A stretch of DNA of 64,000 bases from Phycisphaerales bacterium. Lineage in GTDB: Bacteria; Planctomycetota; Phycisphaerae; Phycisphaerales; UBA1924. The stretch is taken from NCBI GenBank assembly GCA_905339235.1, contig CAJPFG010000001.1:1-64000 (forward strand). The letters are read 5' to 3'. The notes under the pieces were generated by a model. It was not told the DNA's origin. It did no database searches and was given only the letters and a program-made list of their open reading frames with translations. Position 1 is the first letter of the stretch. Each line of letters starts with the position of its first letter. The position numbers were made by a program, and so were the translations under genes. Below are positions 1-7,555 of this stretch, one piece after another.

Positions 1-1
1 G

Positions 2-532
2 GAATGGCCCGAGGACGCGCAAGTGCGCGAGACGATCGTACTGGGTATCTACGGTCGGGTCTTCGACTCCGCGGCGGGCGGATCGATCCCGCTGGTCGTC
101 GAGCGCAAGGACATGGTGTGCGGGCCGCCCCCGTGCTCGCCTCCGTGGGTTGACATCTCCGCGGACTGCGAGGTGCTCATGAGCCCCAATGGCAATGATC
201 GCGAGGTGTGGATCTCCTTGACGCCGGTCGGAGGCGAGGCCCAGTCCTTCGGCATGGCGTATTTCTACCGCATCACGCCGCGCGGCTCGGGCAATCCCGT
301 CGTCACGGACCTGCGTTCCGACAACACGCTCGCTGCGACCGCCCCCAACGTCTACGCGTTCGAGTACAACCTGACGCTCCTGTGCGACGCGTTCCAGTCG
401 ATGCTCGACCGCGACGGGTTCCTCTCCGCCGACAGCCTCGAAGCGTGGGCCCGCGATCCCACCGACGTCAACGGCGACGGGGTCGTCGATAGCGCCGACC
501 TGGCGTGGTTCGCCGACCGCATGGACCGGTAG
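2..532 (+). CDS. C-terminal part of a secreted protein with a dockerin-like EF-hand, 5' end outside the window
   Basis: The reading frame is open from the first base, so the gene starts upstream of the window; about 176 codons are seen. The visible part is rich in Gly, Pro and Cys (CGPPPCSPPW) and looks extracytoplasmic. The last 30 residues carry a calcium-loop motif, DVNGDGVVDSADLAWFADRM, as in one half of a type I dockerin module. In Phycisphaerae such tails occur on many secreted proteins and probably serve surface attachment or sorting rather than a cellulosome (family knowledge plus inference). The catalytic or binding domain is not in view. A hairpin at 555-577 follows the stop codon. 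Confidence 0.7.
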   Translation, partial: EWPEDAQVRETIVLGIYGRVFDSAAGGSIPLVVERKDMVCGPPPCSPPWVDISADCEVLMSPNGNDREVWISLTPVGGEAQSFGMAYFYRITPRGSGNPVVTDLRSDNTLAATAPNVYAFEYNLTLLCDAFQSMLDRDGFLSADSLEAWARDPTDVNGDGVVDSADLAWFADRMDR

Positions 533-933
533 GCGGGTTGAAGGTGCATGACGAGGCCCGGGCACAGCGCCCGGGCCACGGTTGTACCGGCGGTTCGCCC
601 CGGACATCGGCCGGGCGGCCGATGCCACCGCCGGGTTTGACTCCCCCCACGCCCCCTCTACCATTGCCCTCACTTGGAGCCGGTCGCGACGGAGGCCCGC
701 TTGACAGCGGGACGAGGCGCGGCCAGAGGCTTTCCCATCGCGGCTGATGGAAGGTCTCGCTCCGGCCGTCGGGTTTCGTTTGGAACCCCGGCGGCACCCC
801 GTGCCGCGGCCTCTGTTGCGCGAGTGGCTCGCGTCTCCGGGGACCGCGATCTGTGGTCCCCGCACCGGTCTGCGACCCCCCACGCGTCGTAGACCCCTTT
901 GGAGGCGTCTGTCAGGCCCGCGAAACGCACGTT
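533..933. other. Non-coding spacer with three perfect hairpins
   Basis: No convincing gene is seen on either strand. Three perfect inverted repeats are present: 555-563/569-577 (GGCCCGGGC, the likely end of the upstream transcript, but without a T-run), 696-701/706-711 (CCCGCT-tgac-AGCGGG) and 839-845/855-861 (GGGGACC-N9-GGTCCCC). The long frames crossing this spacer have no family-like sequence. The promoter of the following tRNA should lie near its right end, but no clear -35/-10 pair is recognisable. Confidence 0.5.
555..577. terminator. Hairpin after the first gene, possible terminator
   Basis: A perfect 9-bp GC stem (555-563 with 569-577) and a 5-base loop start 22 bases after the stop codon at 532. 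There is no T-run, so it may act as a weak or Rho-assisted terminator or an RNA 3'-end stabiliser. Confidence 0.4.
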
Positions 934-1004
934 TGGCCGATGGTGTAACGGTAGCACAGCAGATTTTGGTTCTGCTTGTCCAGGTTCGAATCCTGGTCGG
1001 CCAG
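934..1004 (+). tRNA. tRNA-Gln (anticodon TTG)
   Basis: The cloverleaf can be folded by eye: the acceptor stem TGGCCGA (934-940) pairs with TCGGCCA (997-1003). The anticodon arm GCAGA-TTTTGGT-TCTGC places TTG in the middle of the loop, and the T-arm contains GGTTCGAATCC. The discriminator base is G1004 and CCA is not encoded. TTG reads CAA (and CAG by wobble), so this is a glutamine tRNA. The next gene starts only 73 bases downstream, so it could be co-transcribed. Confidence 0.96.
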
Positions 1005-1077
1005 TTCCTTCTGCGTGCGGCCATTCCCGCCCATGGCCCCGCACACGTGGCCCGCGAGCCCGACGGTAAACCGTCGG

Positions 1078-1848
1078 ATGAGTTCCAGTCCCGGCAACCT
1101 GACCGCCGTCATCCTCGCCGCGGGGCGCGGGACGCGCATGAAGTCCGACCTGCCCAAGGTCGTGTTCGAGGTGGGCGGGCGGGCGATGGTGTGCGCGGTG
1201 GTCGATGCTTGCCGCGCCGCCGGAGTCGGCCGGATCATCGTGGTGGTGGGGCACCGGCAGGAACTGGTGCGCGAAGCGCTGAAAGGGTTTGACGTCGAGT
1301 ACGCCGTGCAGGACCAGCAACTCGGCACCGGGCACGCTGTGTTGTGCGCCGAGAAGACCTTCGGCACGCCCGCCGGCGATGCCCTGGTGCTCTGTGGAGA
1401 CGGGCCGTTGATCCGCGCGGCCACCGTCCGCACGCTGGTGGACAGGCACCGCGAAACCCACGCCGCGGCCACCTTGGCGACCGCTATGATCGAGGACCCC
1501 ACCGGGTATGGCCGGATCGTGCGCGACGCGAACGGGCGTTTTGTCGCCATCGTCGAGCACAAGAACTGCACGACGGAGCAGTTGAAGGTGCGCGAGGTGA
1601 ACCCCTCGTACTACTGCTTCGCCGCGCCGGAGTTGTTCGCGGCGCTGCACGAGGTGAAGCGCAACCCGCTCAGCGGGGAGTACTACATCACGGACGTGCC
1701 GGAACTGCTGCTGAAGGCCGGCAAGCGGGTGGAAGTGATCGAGGCGGTGCCGCCGGAAGACATCCTGTCGATCAACACGCCGGAAGAGTTGGCCCGGGTT
1801 GACGCGATCTATCGCGCCCGCGCGGGCGGAAAGGCGGTGCACGCATGA
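1078..1848 (+). CDS. GlmU-type UDP-N-acetylglucosamine pyrophosphorylase domain, stand-alone
   Basis: A sugar-nucleotide transferase of 256 residues. The N-terminal signature LAAGRGTRMKSDLPK (about residues 13-27) is the nucleotide-binding loop of GlmU-type uridylyltransferases; QQLGTGHAV and LCGDGPL follow, as expected for substrate binding. It should convert GlcNAc-1-phosphate and UTP to UDP-GlcNAc for peptidoglycan or lipopolysaccharide precursors. Full GlmU is about 450 residues with a left-handed beta-helix acetyltransferase domain; that half is absent, so acetylation of GlcN-1-P must come from another protein, or the enzyme has another sugar substrate. ATG 1078 is chosen because the fold starts just after it. 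The stop overlaps the prs start as ATGA, indicating translational coupling. The glmU-prs pairing is common in bacteria. Confidence 0.85.
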   Translation: MSSSPGNLTAVILAAGRGTRMKSDLPKVVFEVGGRAMVCAVVDACRAAGVGRIIVVVGHRQELVREALKGFDVEYAVQDQQLGTGHAVLCAEKTFGTPAGDALVLCGDGPLIRAATVRTLVDRHRETHAAATLATAMIEDPTGYGRIVRDANGRFVAIVEHKNCTTEQLKVREVNPSYYCFAAPELFAALHEVKRNPLSGEYYITDVPELLLKAGKRVEVIEAVPPEDILSINTPEELARVDAIYRARAGGKAVHA

Positions 1849-2831
1849 GGGACATCAACGGCGATCTGCGGGTGTTCCCGGGGCGGGCGTCGGCCAAACT
1901 GACGGCGGAGGTGTGCCGGTTCCTGGACTGTGAGGTCGGCGCCTCTCGCACCACGACCTTTCCCGACGGGGAGATCATGGTAAAGATCGACGAGGACGTG
2001 CGCGGGCGCGACGTGTACGTCATCGCGTCCACGTGCGAGCCGGTGAACGACAACCTGATGGAGTTGCTGATCTACGTGGACTGCCTGCGGCGGGCGAGCG
2101 CCGGGCGGATCACGCTGGTGATTCCGTACTTCGGCTACGCGCGGCAGGACCGCAAGGACGAGGGGCGCGTGCCGATCACGGCGAAACTCGTGGCGAACCT
2201 GATCACCGCCGCGGGGACCGACCGTGTGCTGGCGATCGACCTGCACGCCGCGCAGATCCAGGGGTTCTTCGACCTGCCGGTGGACCACCTCTCGGCGACG
2301 CCGGTGTTCGTGGACTACTTCAAGGACCTGAAGCGCAAGGGTGAACTCAAGGACCTCTGCCTGGTGAGCCCGGACGTGGGCAACGTGAAAGTCGCGGAGA
2401 GCATGGCGAACCGGCTGGGGGGCGAACTGGCGATCATCAACAAGAAACGGCTGTCGGGGTCGGCGGTGGAGACGGGCAACCTCATCGGCTCGGTGGAAAA
2501 CCGGACGGTGCTGATGTTCGACGACATCATCTCGACGGCGGGGACCGTGACCGAGGCGGCAAAACTGCTGAAGGAGAATGGGGCGAAGGAGATCATCGCC
2601 GCGGCGACGCACCCGGTGCTGGTGGGACCGGCGGTGGAGCGGCTGAGCCGGCCGGAGATCAGCCGCGTGGTGGTGTGCAACACGATCCCGCTGCCCGAGC
2701 GGGTGAATCCGCTCAAGCCGAAACTCGTGGAGTTGTCGGTGGGTCCGCTGCTGGGACAGGCGATCCACCGGATTCACCACAACGAGTCGGTGAGCGAGTT
2801 GTTCAGGAATACGGCGGGGCCGAAGAGGTAG
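1845..2831 (+). CDS. prs: Ribose-phosphate pyrophosphokinase (PRPP synthetase)
   Basis: Makes PRPP from ribose 5-phosphate and ATP, for purine, pyrimidine, His and Trp synthesis. At 328 residues it is about the usual class I length. Visible motifs are the N-terminal FPDGE segment, the flexible-loop motif GYARQDRK near residue 100, the cation-binding LAIDLHAAQIQGFFD near residue 130, and the PRPP-binding loop VLMFDDIISTAGT near residue 221. The start codon overlaps the stop of the GlmU-like gene by four bases. The ribosomal protein L25 gene follows after about 70 bases. Confidence is very high because all catalytic motifs are intact. Confidence 0.97.
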   Translation: MRDINGDLRVFPGRASAKLTAEVCRFLDCEVGASRTTTFPDGEIMVKIDEDVRGRDVYVIASTCEPVNDNLMELLIYVDCLRRASAGRITLVIPYFGYARQDRKDEGRVPITAKLVANLITAAGTDRVLAIDLHAAQIQGFFDLPVDHLSATPVFVDYFKDLKRKGELKDLCLVSPDVGNVKVAESMANRLGGELAIINKKRLSGSAVETGNLIGSVENRTVLMFDDIISTAGTVTEAAKLLKENGAKEIIAAATHPVLVGPAVERLSRPEISRVVVCNTIPLPERVNPLKPKLVELSVGPLLGQAIHRIHHNESVSELFRNTAGPKR

Positions 2832-2902
2832 GGTGTGGGAGCGCGATACAGCGACAAAGCGATACATCGAAACGGCACTTGAAGAGTGAAAGGAAACTAG
2901 TC

Positions 2903-3694
2903 ATGCATGAGAAGTCACCTGTGATTAACGTGAAGAAGCGTGAGCGATTGGGGACGAGGTACTGCGACCGGATTCGGAAGGCCGGGGGCCTGCCGGCGAT
3001 CGTGTACGGGCACGGCGAGCAGCCCGTGCCGGTGTACGTGCCCGAGGCGCGAGACACCGTCCGCAAGATCACGGCGGGGGAGAAGGTCTTCCGGATGAGC
3101 CTTGAGGGCGGCTTCAGCGAGCAGGTCGTGCTCATCAAGGAACTGCAGTTTGATTACCTGGGCACGAACATCGTGCACGCCGACTTCGCGCGGGTCGATC
3201 TGAACGAGCGGGTTCGGGCCAAGGTGCCGGTGCACCTGATCGGCGAGGCCGTGGGGCTGAAGCAGGTGGGCGCGATTCTCATGCACCCGACCAGCGAGGT
3301 CGAGGTGGAGTGCCGCGTCGCGGACCTGCCCGACTTCGTCGAGGTTCGGATCGATGAACTGGACGTTGGGCACGCGATCACGGTGGCGGAGATCAAGCTG
3401 CCCGGAACCGACATGAAGATGCTGACCGACAAGCACTGGATGGTCGCGCAGATCGTCATCCAGCAGGAAATCAAGGTGGGCGAGGAAACGGCCGCGGTTG
3501 CGGGACCGGCCGAGCCCGAGGTCATCACCGCCAAGAAGCCCGCGGAAGGCGAGGAAGGCGCGGCGGCGGCGCCGGGCGCCAAGGGCGCTGCTCCGGCGGC
3601 CGGCGCGAAGGGCGCAGCACCCGCGGCGGGTGCGAAGGGCGCGGCTCCGGCGGCGGGCGCGAAGCCCGCGGCGGGTGGCGAGAAGAAGAAGTAA
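2903..3694 (+). CDS. rplY: 50S ribosomal protein L25 / Ctc family with Ala-Gly-Lys tail
   Basis: Binds 5S rRNA in the large ribosomal subunit. The protein is 263 residues and has the two-domain Ctc architecture: an N-terminal 5S-binding barrel (ERLGTRYCDRIRKAGGLPAI, about residues 13-32) and a C-terminal TL5-like domain (VDLNERVRAKVPVHLIGEA). The last 40 residues are a low-complexity tail made of repeated GAKGAAPAA units ending in KKK. ATG 2903 is preceded by GAAAGGAAA at a suitable distance; the frame is open further upstream, but that stretch is not family-like. Its neighbour pth (peptidyl-tRNA hydrolase) is a frequent partner of L25 in bacteria. Confidence 0.93.
   Translation: MHEKSPVINVKKRERLGTRYCDRIRKAGGLPAIVYGHGEQPVPVYVPEARDTVRKITAGEKVFRMSLEGGFSEQVVLIKELQFDYLGTNIVHADFARVDLNERVRAKVPVHLIGEAVGLKQVGAILMHPTSEVEVECRVADLPDFVEVRIDELDVGHAITVAEIKLPGTDMKMLTDKHWMVAQIVIQQEIKVGEETAAVAGPAEPEVITAKKPAEGEEGAAAAPGAKGAAPAAGAKGAAPAAGAKGAAPAAGAKPAAGGEKKK
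3575..3655 (+). repeat. 27-bp tandem repeat inside rplY, three units
   Basis: Three consecutive 27-base units (3575-3601, 3602-3628, 3629-3655) each encode GAKGAAPAA, and a fourth, partial unit (GAKPAAGG) follows. The units differ at third codon positions, so the peptide is better conserved than the DNA. Confidence 0.85.
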
Positions 3695-3747
3695 GTTCAA
3701 AGGAGCGGCGAACAGGGGGAGCGGGTGCTCCTCCTGTTCGCGGCCCG

Positions 3748-4407
3748 ATGGTCAGGATCATGAAACTCATCGTCGGCCTCGGCAATCCCGGACCCGGATA
3801 CACCAGAACGCGGCACAACGCCGGGTTCATGGTGGTGGATCGCCTGGCCGCGCGGCACGGGGCCGGGGCGATGCCCCGGGCCCGGTTCAAGGCGGTGACG
3901 ACGGAGGTGGCGATCGGCGAGCAGAAGTGCCTGCTGATGAAACCGACGACGTACATGAACCTGTCGGGGCAGGCGGTGGGCGAGGCGGTGGCGTTTTTCA
4001 AGATCAGCCCGAGCGACGACCTGCTGGTGATCGTGGACGACATGTACCTTCCCACGGGCGCGGTGCGGCTGCGGCCGGGGGGAGGGACGGGCGGCCACAA
4101 CGGGCTGGAGGACCTGGAGCGCGTGCTCGGAGGCGACGCCTATCCGAGGCTTCGGGTGGGTGTGGGACTGCAACCCGGCGGAGGAAAGCCCCCGCTGGTG
4201 GACCAGGCCGATTTTGTTCTCTCGCGATTCACCGAGGAGGAAGAGCAGGTGTTGGATTCCTCACTGGTGCGAGCGACGGAAGGGGCGGAGTTGTGGGCGA
4301 GCAAGGGGCTCGCCCACGCGATGAACTCGATCAATGCGCCGGAAAAGACCCGGCGAGAGAAACCGAAACCTGAGGACGAGCCCGGAGCGGGAAGTCCGAC
4401 GCAGTGA
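3748..4407 (+). CDS. pth: Peptidyl-tRNA hydrolase
   Basis: Releases tRNA from peptidyl-tRNA that drops off the ribosome. The 219-residue frame carries all family motifs: MKLIVGLGNPGPGY, the catalytic histidine in TRHNAGF, KPTTYMNLSG, the catalytic aspartate in VIVDDMYLP, and GGGTGGHNGLEDLE. Family members usually begin at MKLIVGLGNPG, which corresponds to ATG 3760, so the true start may be 12 bases inside the coordinates given. The C-terminal 25 residues are a charged tail (EKTRREKPKPEDEPG). The stop lies 11 bases before the rpsF start. Confidence 0.96.
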   Translation: MVRIMKLIVGLGNPGPGYTRTRHNAGFMVVDRLAARHGAGAMPRARFKAVTTEVAIGEQKCLLMKPTTYMNLSGQAVGEAVAFFKISPSDDLLVIVDDMYLPTGAVRLRPGGGTGGHNGLEDLERVLGGDAYPRLRVGVGLQPGGGKPPLVDQADFVLSRFTEEEEQVLDSSLVRATEGAELWASKGLAHAMNSINAPEKTRREKPKPEDEPGAGSPTQ

Positions 4408-4418
4408 AAGGAACTGTC

Positions 4419-4859
4419 ATGGCGAAGAAGCGTGTGTACAACTACGAGGCGATGTTCCTGCTCAGCCAGGCGGTCGCGGCCGATCTCAACAGCGCGACCG
4501 AACACATCAAGGAAATCATCTCACGCGGGCACGGCGAGATCATCGCCATGCGCAAGTGGGATGAGCGGCGTCTGGCCTACGAGATCCAGGGCCAGAAGCG
4601 CGGGTACTACGTGCTCGTGTACTTCAAGGCCCCGGGCGTGGACATCGCGCACGTCGAGCGCGACTGCAACCTCTCCGAGAAGGTCCTCCGGACGATGATC
4701 CTGCGGTGCGACCACATGACCGAAGAGGAAATGGCAGGGCTGGACGCGCGCAAGGAACTCGAGGTCGAGGCCAAACTCCGCGCGGAGCGGCCCGTGGTTG
4801 CGGCCCCGGTCGCCGCGGCCGAGCCCGCGCCGGCGGCGGAAGAGCCCCCGCAGGAGTGA
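4419..4859 (+). CDS. rpsF: 30S ribosomal protein S6
   Basis: A small-subunit ribosomal protein that pairs with S18 on 16S rRNA. The start MAKKRVYNYEAMFLLSQAV and the core MRKWDERRLAYEIQGQKRGY are characteristic; the length is 146 residues, slightly longer than usual because of an Ala/Pro/Glu tail (VAAPVAAAEPAPAAEEPPQE). ATG 4419 has AAAGGAA seven to twelve bases upstream. A GTG at 4404 is in frame but would overlap pth and is less likely. A terminator-like hairpin at 4881-4914 separates it from ssb. S18 (rpsR), the usual operon partner, is not found nearby. Confidence 0.95.
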   Translation: MAKKRVYNYEAMFLLSQAVAADLNSATEHIKEIISRGHGEIIAMRKWDERRLAYEIQGQKRGYYVLVYFKAPGVDIAHVERDCNLSEKVLRTMILRCDHMTEEEMAGLDARKELEVEAKLRAERPVVAAPVAAAEPAPAAEEPPQE

Positions 4860-4880
4860 GTTTCCGAAGGAAAACGCAGG

Positions 4881-4914
4881 CCGGCAGGCGCGAAGATCGC
4901 GCCTGTCGGTTTCC
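4881..4914 (+). terminator. Hairpin between rpsF and ssb
   Basis: A 12-bp stem (4881-4892 with 4898-4909, one G-U pair) with loop AAGAT is followed by TTTCC. It starts 21 bases after the rpsF stop and probably ends or attenuates the upstream transcript. ssb would then need its own promoter; TATGAT at 4930-4935 could be a -10 element, but no good -35 is visible. Confidence 0.6.
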
Positions 4915-4973
4915 ATTGTGTGATCGGTATATGATCGGGTGATGGGCAATACCGCCCGAACCGGAGAGAACGC

Positions 4974-5441
4974 ATGGCGAACTACAACAAAGTGCTGTTG
5001 ATGGGGAATATCACTCGAGACATCGAACTGAAGTCCATCGCGGGAGGCCAGTCGGTGGCCCGAATCGGGATCGCCGTGAATCGCAAGTGGACCGGGCAGG
5101 ACGGCCAGTTGCGGGAGGAAGTGACCTTCGTCGATTGCGACGCCTGGGGCAAGACCGCCGAGACGATGGCGAAGTACCTGACGAAGGGCCGCCCGGTGTT
5201 TATCGAAGGGCGGCTGAAACTCGACCAGTGGGAAAAGGACGGCCAGAAGCACTCGAAACTCAAAGTCGTGGTGGAGTCGTTCAACTTCATCGACTCGCGC
5301 CCGGGCGGCGGCGGTGGTGGTGGCGGAGGCAACGGGGGCGAGACCGAGTCGAAGCCCTCGTGGTCGAAGCAGGAGCCGAAGGCCGCGGCGGCGTCGGCTT
5401 CATCGCCGGAGCCCATGCCGGCGGATGACATTCCGTTTTGA
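4974..5441 (+). CDS. ssb: Single-stranded DNA-binding protein
   Basis: Coats single-stranded DNA in replication, repair and recombination. It is 155 residues: an N-terminal OB-fold beginning MANYNKVLLMGNITRDIELK, containing VTFVDCDAWGKTAE and VFIEGRLKLDQWEKDGQK, then a poly-glycine linker (about residues 111-120), and an acidic tip DDIPF, the conserved tail that recruits partner proteins. ATG 4974 is preceded by CCGGAGAGAAC. It sits between rpsF and rplI as in many bacteria, but without rpsR. Confidence 0.96.
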   Translation: MANYNKVLLMGNITRDIELKSIAGGQSVARIGIAVNRKWTGQDGQLREEVTFVDCDAWGKTAETMAKYLTKGRPVFIEGRLKLDQWEKDGQKHSKLKVVVESFNFIDSRPGGGGGGGGGNGGETESKPSWSKQEPKAAAASASSPEPMPADDIPF

Positions 5442-5547
5442 GTTTGGGGTGCGGGGATCCTATCGTTGACGCCCACCAGTTGGGGTCGCTGCCGCGGTCG
5501 CGGCCGGCGACTCCTCACTCATTCCGCCGCCGGCGGAGAGGACAGCC

Positions 5548-6423
5548 ATGGCCAAGAACGTCAAACTGCTTTTGATCGAGAACGTCGATTCCCTGGGCAT
5601 CGTCGGGGACGTCGTGAATGTCCGTACGGGGTTTGCCCGAAACTTCCTGCTGCCCCGGGCCCTGGCCACCACGCCGAACGACGAACTGGTCAAGAGCCTC
5701 GCGGCCAAGCGTGCCGACGCCGAGAAGATGGTCGCCCAGCAGCGCACACAGCGCGAGCAGACCACCGAGAAACTCCAGGGCGTGGAACTCGAACTCGTGC
5801 GGGCCTGCAACGACCAGGGCATCCTGTACGGCGCGATCACGCAGCAGGAAGTCGCGACGCAACTGGGTGCGCAAGGGATGGTCGTCAAGGCTCGCGACGT
5901 GCGGCTGCCCGGCGCGATCAAGCGCATCGACAAGTACGACATTCACATCAAGATGGACAGCGACCTGGACGCGATCATCAAGTTGACGGTGAAGCCGGAT
6001 CGCGAACTGCCCAAGGACGCCGGCGAGCCCGAGGCCCGGCCCGCGGGCAAGGGAGAAGCCAAGGGCGAGGGCAAGGCCGACGGCGCGCCGCGAGAAGGCA
6101 AGCCCGAGGGCAGAGAGCGCAAGGAGAGCGGCCCGGACTTCGAGGGCCGGACCGAGCGGCGCGATCGGCGCGAGGACCGCGAGGATCGCCGCGAGAAGAA
6201 CATGCGCCGCCGCGCCGATGCCATCGAGCACGCCATCGCGACCGACAAGGCCCGCGTGGTGGGCTGGGGCGTGGGCAAGACCGACGCCGCGGCCGGCGCC
6301 GCCCCTGCGGCCCCGGCGCCCGAAGGCGAGAAGAAGCCCAAGGGCAAGAAGTCCGAGGGCGATGCCGAAGGGAAGAAGAAGGGCGAAAAAAAGTCCGACA
6401 AGGGTGACGCGTCGAAGAAGTGA
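5548..6423 (+). CDS. rplI: 50S ribosomal protein L9 with long charged extension
   Basis: The N-terminal 150 residues are a normal L9: MAKNVKLLLIENVDSLGIVG, the RNA-binding VVNVRTGFARNFLLPRALA, a connecting helix, and the C-terminal domain with GILYGAITQQEV. Typical L9 is about 148 residues; this protein is 291, because some 140 residues rich in Glu, Lys, Arg, Ala and Gly follow, ending GEKKSDKGDASKK. The extension has no recognisable fold and is probably disordered. It is the last gene of the plus-strand run and a strong terminator follows at 6450. Confidence 0.92.
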   Translation: MAKNVKLLLIENVDSLGIVGDVVNVRTGFARNFLLPRALATTPNDELVKSLAAKRADAEKMVAQQRTQREQTTEKLQGVELELVRACNDQGILYGAITQQEVATQLGAQGMVVKARDVRLPGAIKRIDKYDIHIKMDSDLDAIIKLTVKPDRELPKDAGEPEARPAGKGEAKGEGKADGAPREGKPEGRERKESGPDFEGRTERRDRREDREDRREKNMRRRADAIEHAIATDKARVVGWGVGKTDAAAGAAPAAPAPEGEKKPKGKKSEGDAEGKKKGEKKSDKGDASKK

Positions 6424-6449
6424 TCCGGCGCGAGCGTTGCGAGAGTTTG

Positions 6450-6482
6450 AAAGGCCCGGGAGAGTTGCCCGGGCCTTTTCTC
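6450..6482 (+). terminator. Strong intrinsic terminator after rplI
   Basis: An 11-bp perfect stem AAAGGCCCGGG (6450-6460) and CCCGGGCCTTT (6468-6478) with a 7-base loop, ending in TTTTC. It lies between convergent genes (rplI on plus, the dockerin-tailed protein on minus), and the A-rich foot lets it work in both directions. Confidence 0.85.
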
Positions 6483-7538
6483 CTACGGGCAGGGCGCGCC
6501 GTTAACCGATTGTTCGACGGCCTCAACGTCGAACCCGTTCAGGCTGCCGTCACGGTTGAAGTCCGGGTCGGGCACGCAGAAATTGGATTGGTCGCCGTTC
6601 ACGGCCTGTTCCATGGCGCCCACGTCGAAGCCGTTGACCGCGCCGTCGCAGTTGACATCGGGATCGCAGGCGCGCCGGGCCGCGAAGCGGAGCACCGCGC
6701 CCGAGCCTTCGGTAAGGGTGAAGTAGCCGGAGTTGTCTTGGGCGAAACCGAGGGCCTCGCCTTGCGGCTCGGCGGGGCGGCCGGTGACCGGCACGGAGAA
6801 TCCCTGCGAGGCGAGTGCCTCGGTGATGCTCTGGGAAGGGCCGCGCTCCCAGGCGCGGGCGGAATCCAGGCCGCGGAGAACGATGAGTGCGCCGTCCGGG
6901 CTGATATCCGCGGCGGTGGCGAGGTTGAACGGAACCTGCGCGACGAACGAGAGGGCGACCTGACCTCCCGGATCGATCTGGGACTTGGCGGCGCGATAGA
7001 CGCGGCTGTTGGCGGGCTGCTTCGAGAACACGTACAGGTCGCCCGACAACGGATCGATCGCGAGGCCCTCGGCATCGCGCGGGCCGTCGGGGTAGGCGAG
7101 GGTGATGGTTGCGACACCCTCGGCGCTGAAAGAGGTTGGGTTGCCGGCCTGCGCCAACGAGACGGCCGGCTCGGGAAACCGGTGCACCCTGATCGTGGAG
7201 CGGAAGAGGAGATTGTCGCCGATGTCGCCGACGAAGAGGTAGTGCAGCCCAGGCACGGGGCCGGGTCCGACGCTGATGTCCTCGAAATCCAGCGCAAGGA
7301 TTCCCGCGAGGTTTACCGTTGCGAGCAGCCGCGCCTGCGAATCGATCGCGAAGACCCGCGCCGAGTCACCGGAGTCGTTGTGAGTCCAGAGGACGCCGGG
7401 ATTCCGGCGCGACGCCGCCAAGCCCGATGCTTCGGTGATCTGGGGCGCGTTGAGTGCGCCCTCGGCCGCGGGAGGATCAAAGGCGACCTGCGCCCAGGCG
7501 CTCGCGGCCGAGATCAGGGCGCAAAGCGGAATGATCAC
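6483..7538 (-). CDS. Secreted beta-propeller-like protein with two C-terminal dockerin-like repeats
   Basis: A 351-residue protein. GTG 7538 is chosen because GGGAGAG lies 8 bases upstream and the first 18 residues (VIIPLCALISAASAWAQ) form a signal peptide. The body contains SGLAASRRNPGVLWTHNDSG, DAEGLAIDPLSGDLYVFSKQ and PQGEALGFAQDNSGYFTLTEG, repeats typical of SMP-30/phytase-esterase-like propellers that read as SGL-N-GD-EG blades. The last 65 residues are two units, CDGAVNGFDVGAMEQAVNGD and FNRDGSLNGFDVEAVEQSVN, ending in CP. The stop of the CvpA-like gene is 17 bases upstream, so the two are likely co-transcribed. Substrate unknown. Confidence 0.75.
   Translation of the reverse strand: MIIPLCALISAASAWAQVAFDPPAAEGALNAPQITEASGLAASRRNPGVLWTHNDSGDSARVFAIDSQARLLATVNLAGILALDFEDISVGPGPVPGLHYLFVGDIGDNLLFRSTIRVHRFPEPAVSLAQAGNPTSFSAEGVATITLAYPDGPRDAEGLAIDPLSGDLYVFSKQPANSRVYRAAKSQIDPGGQVALSFVAQVPFNLATAADISPDGALIVLRGLDSARAWERGPSQSITEALASQGFSVPVTGRPAEPQGEALGFAQDNSGYFTLTEGSGAVLRFAARRACDPDVNCDGAVNGFDVGAMEQAVNGDQSNFCVPDPDFNRDGSLNGFDVEAVEQSVNGAPCP
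6486..6665 (-). repeat. Dockerin-like C-terminal cassette, copy 1
   Basis: Encodes the paired NGFDVxAxEQxVNG units. Read on the same strand it is visibly alike in DNA as well as protein to 11395-11560 (shared stretches include GCCGTTGAC and GCCTC-A-GTC-AA-CCGTTCAGG). The similarity is limited to the tail; the upstream domains are unrelated, so the tail behaves as a portable module. Confidence 0.6.
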
Positions 7539-7555
7539 CGGCGGCTCTCCCGCGC

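Noticed and set aside
670..1842. Long open frame on the minus strand opposite the GlmU-like gene
   Set aside because: It runs opposite a clear gene, is composed of His/Arg/Gly-rich sequence with no family match, and matches the codon-position shadow of the plus strand.
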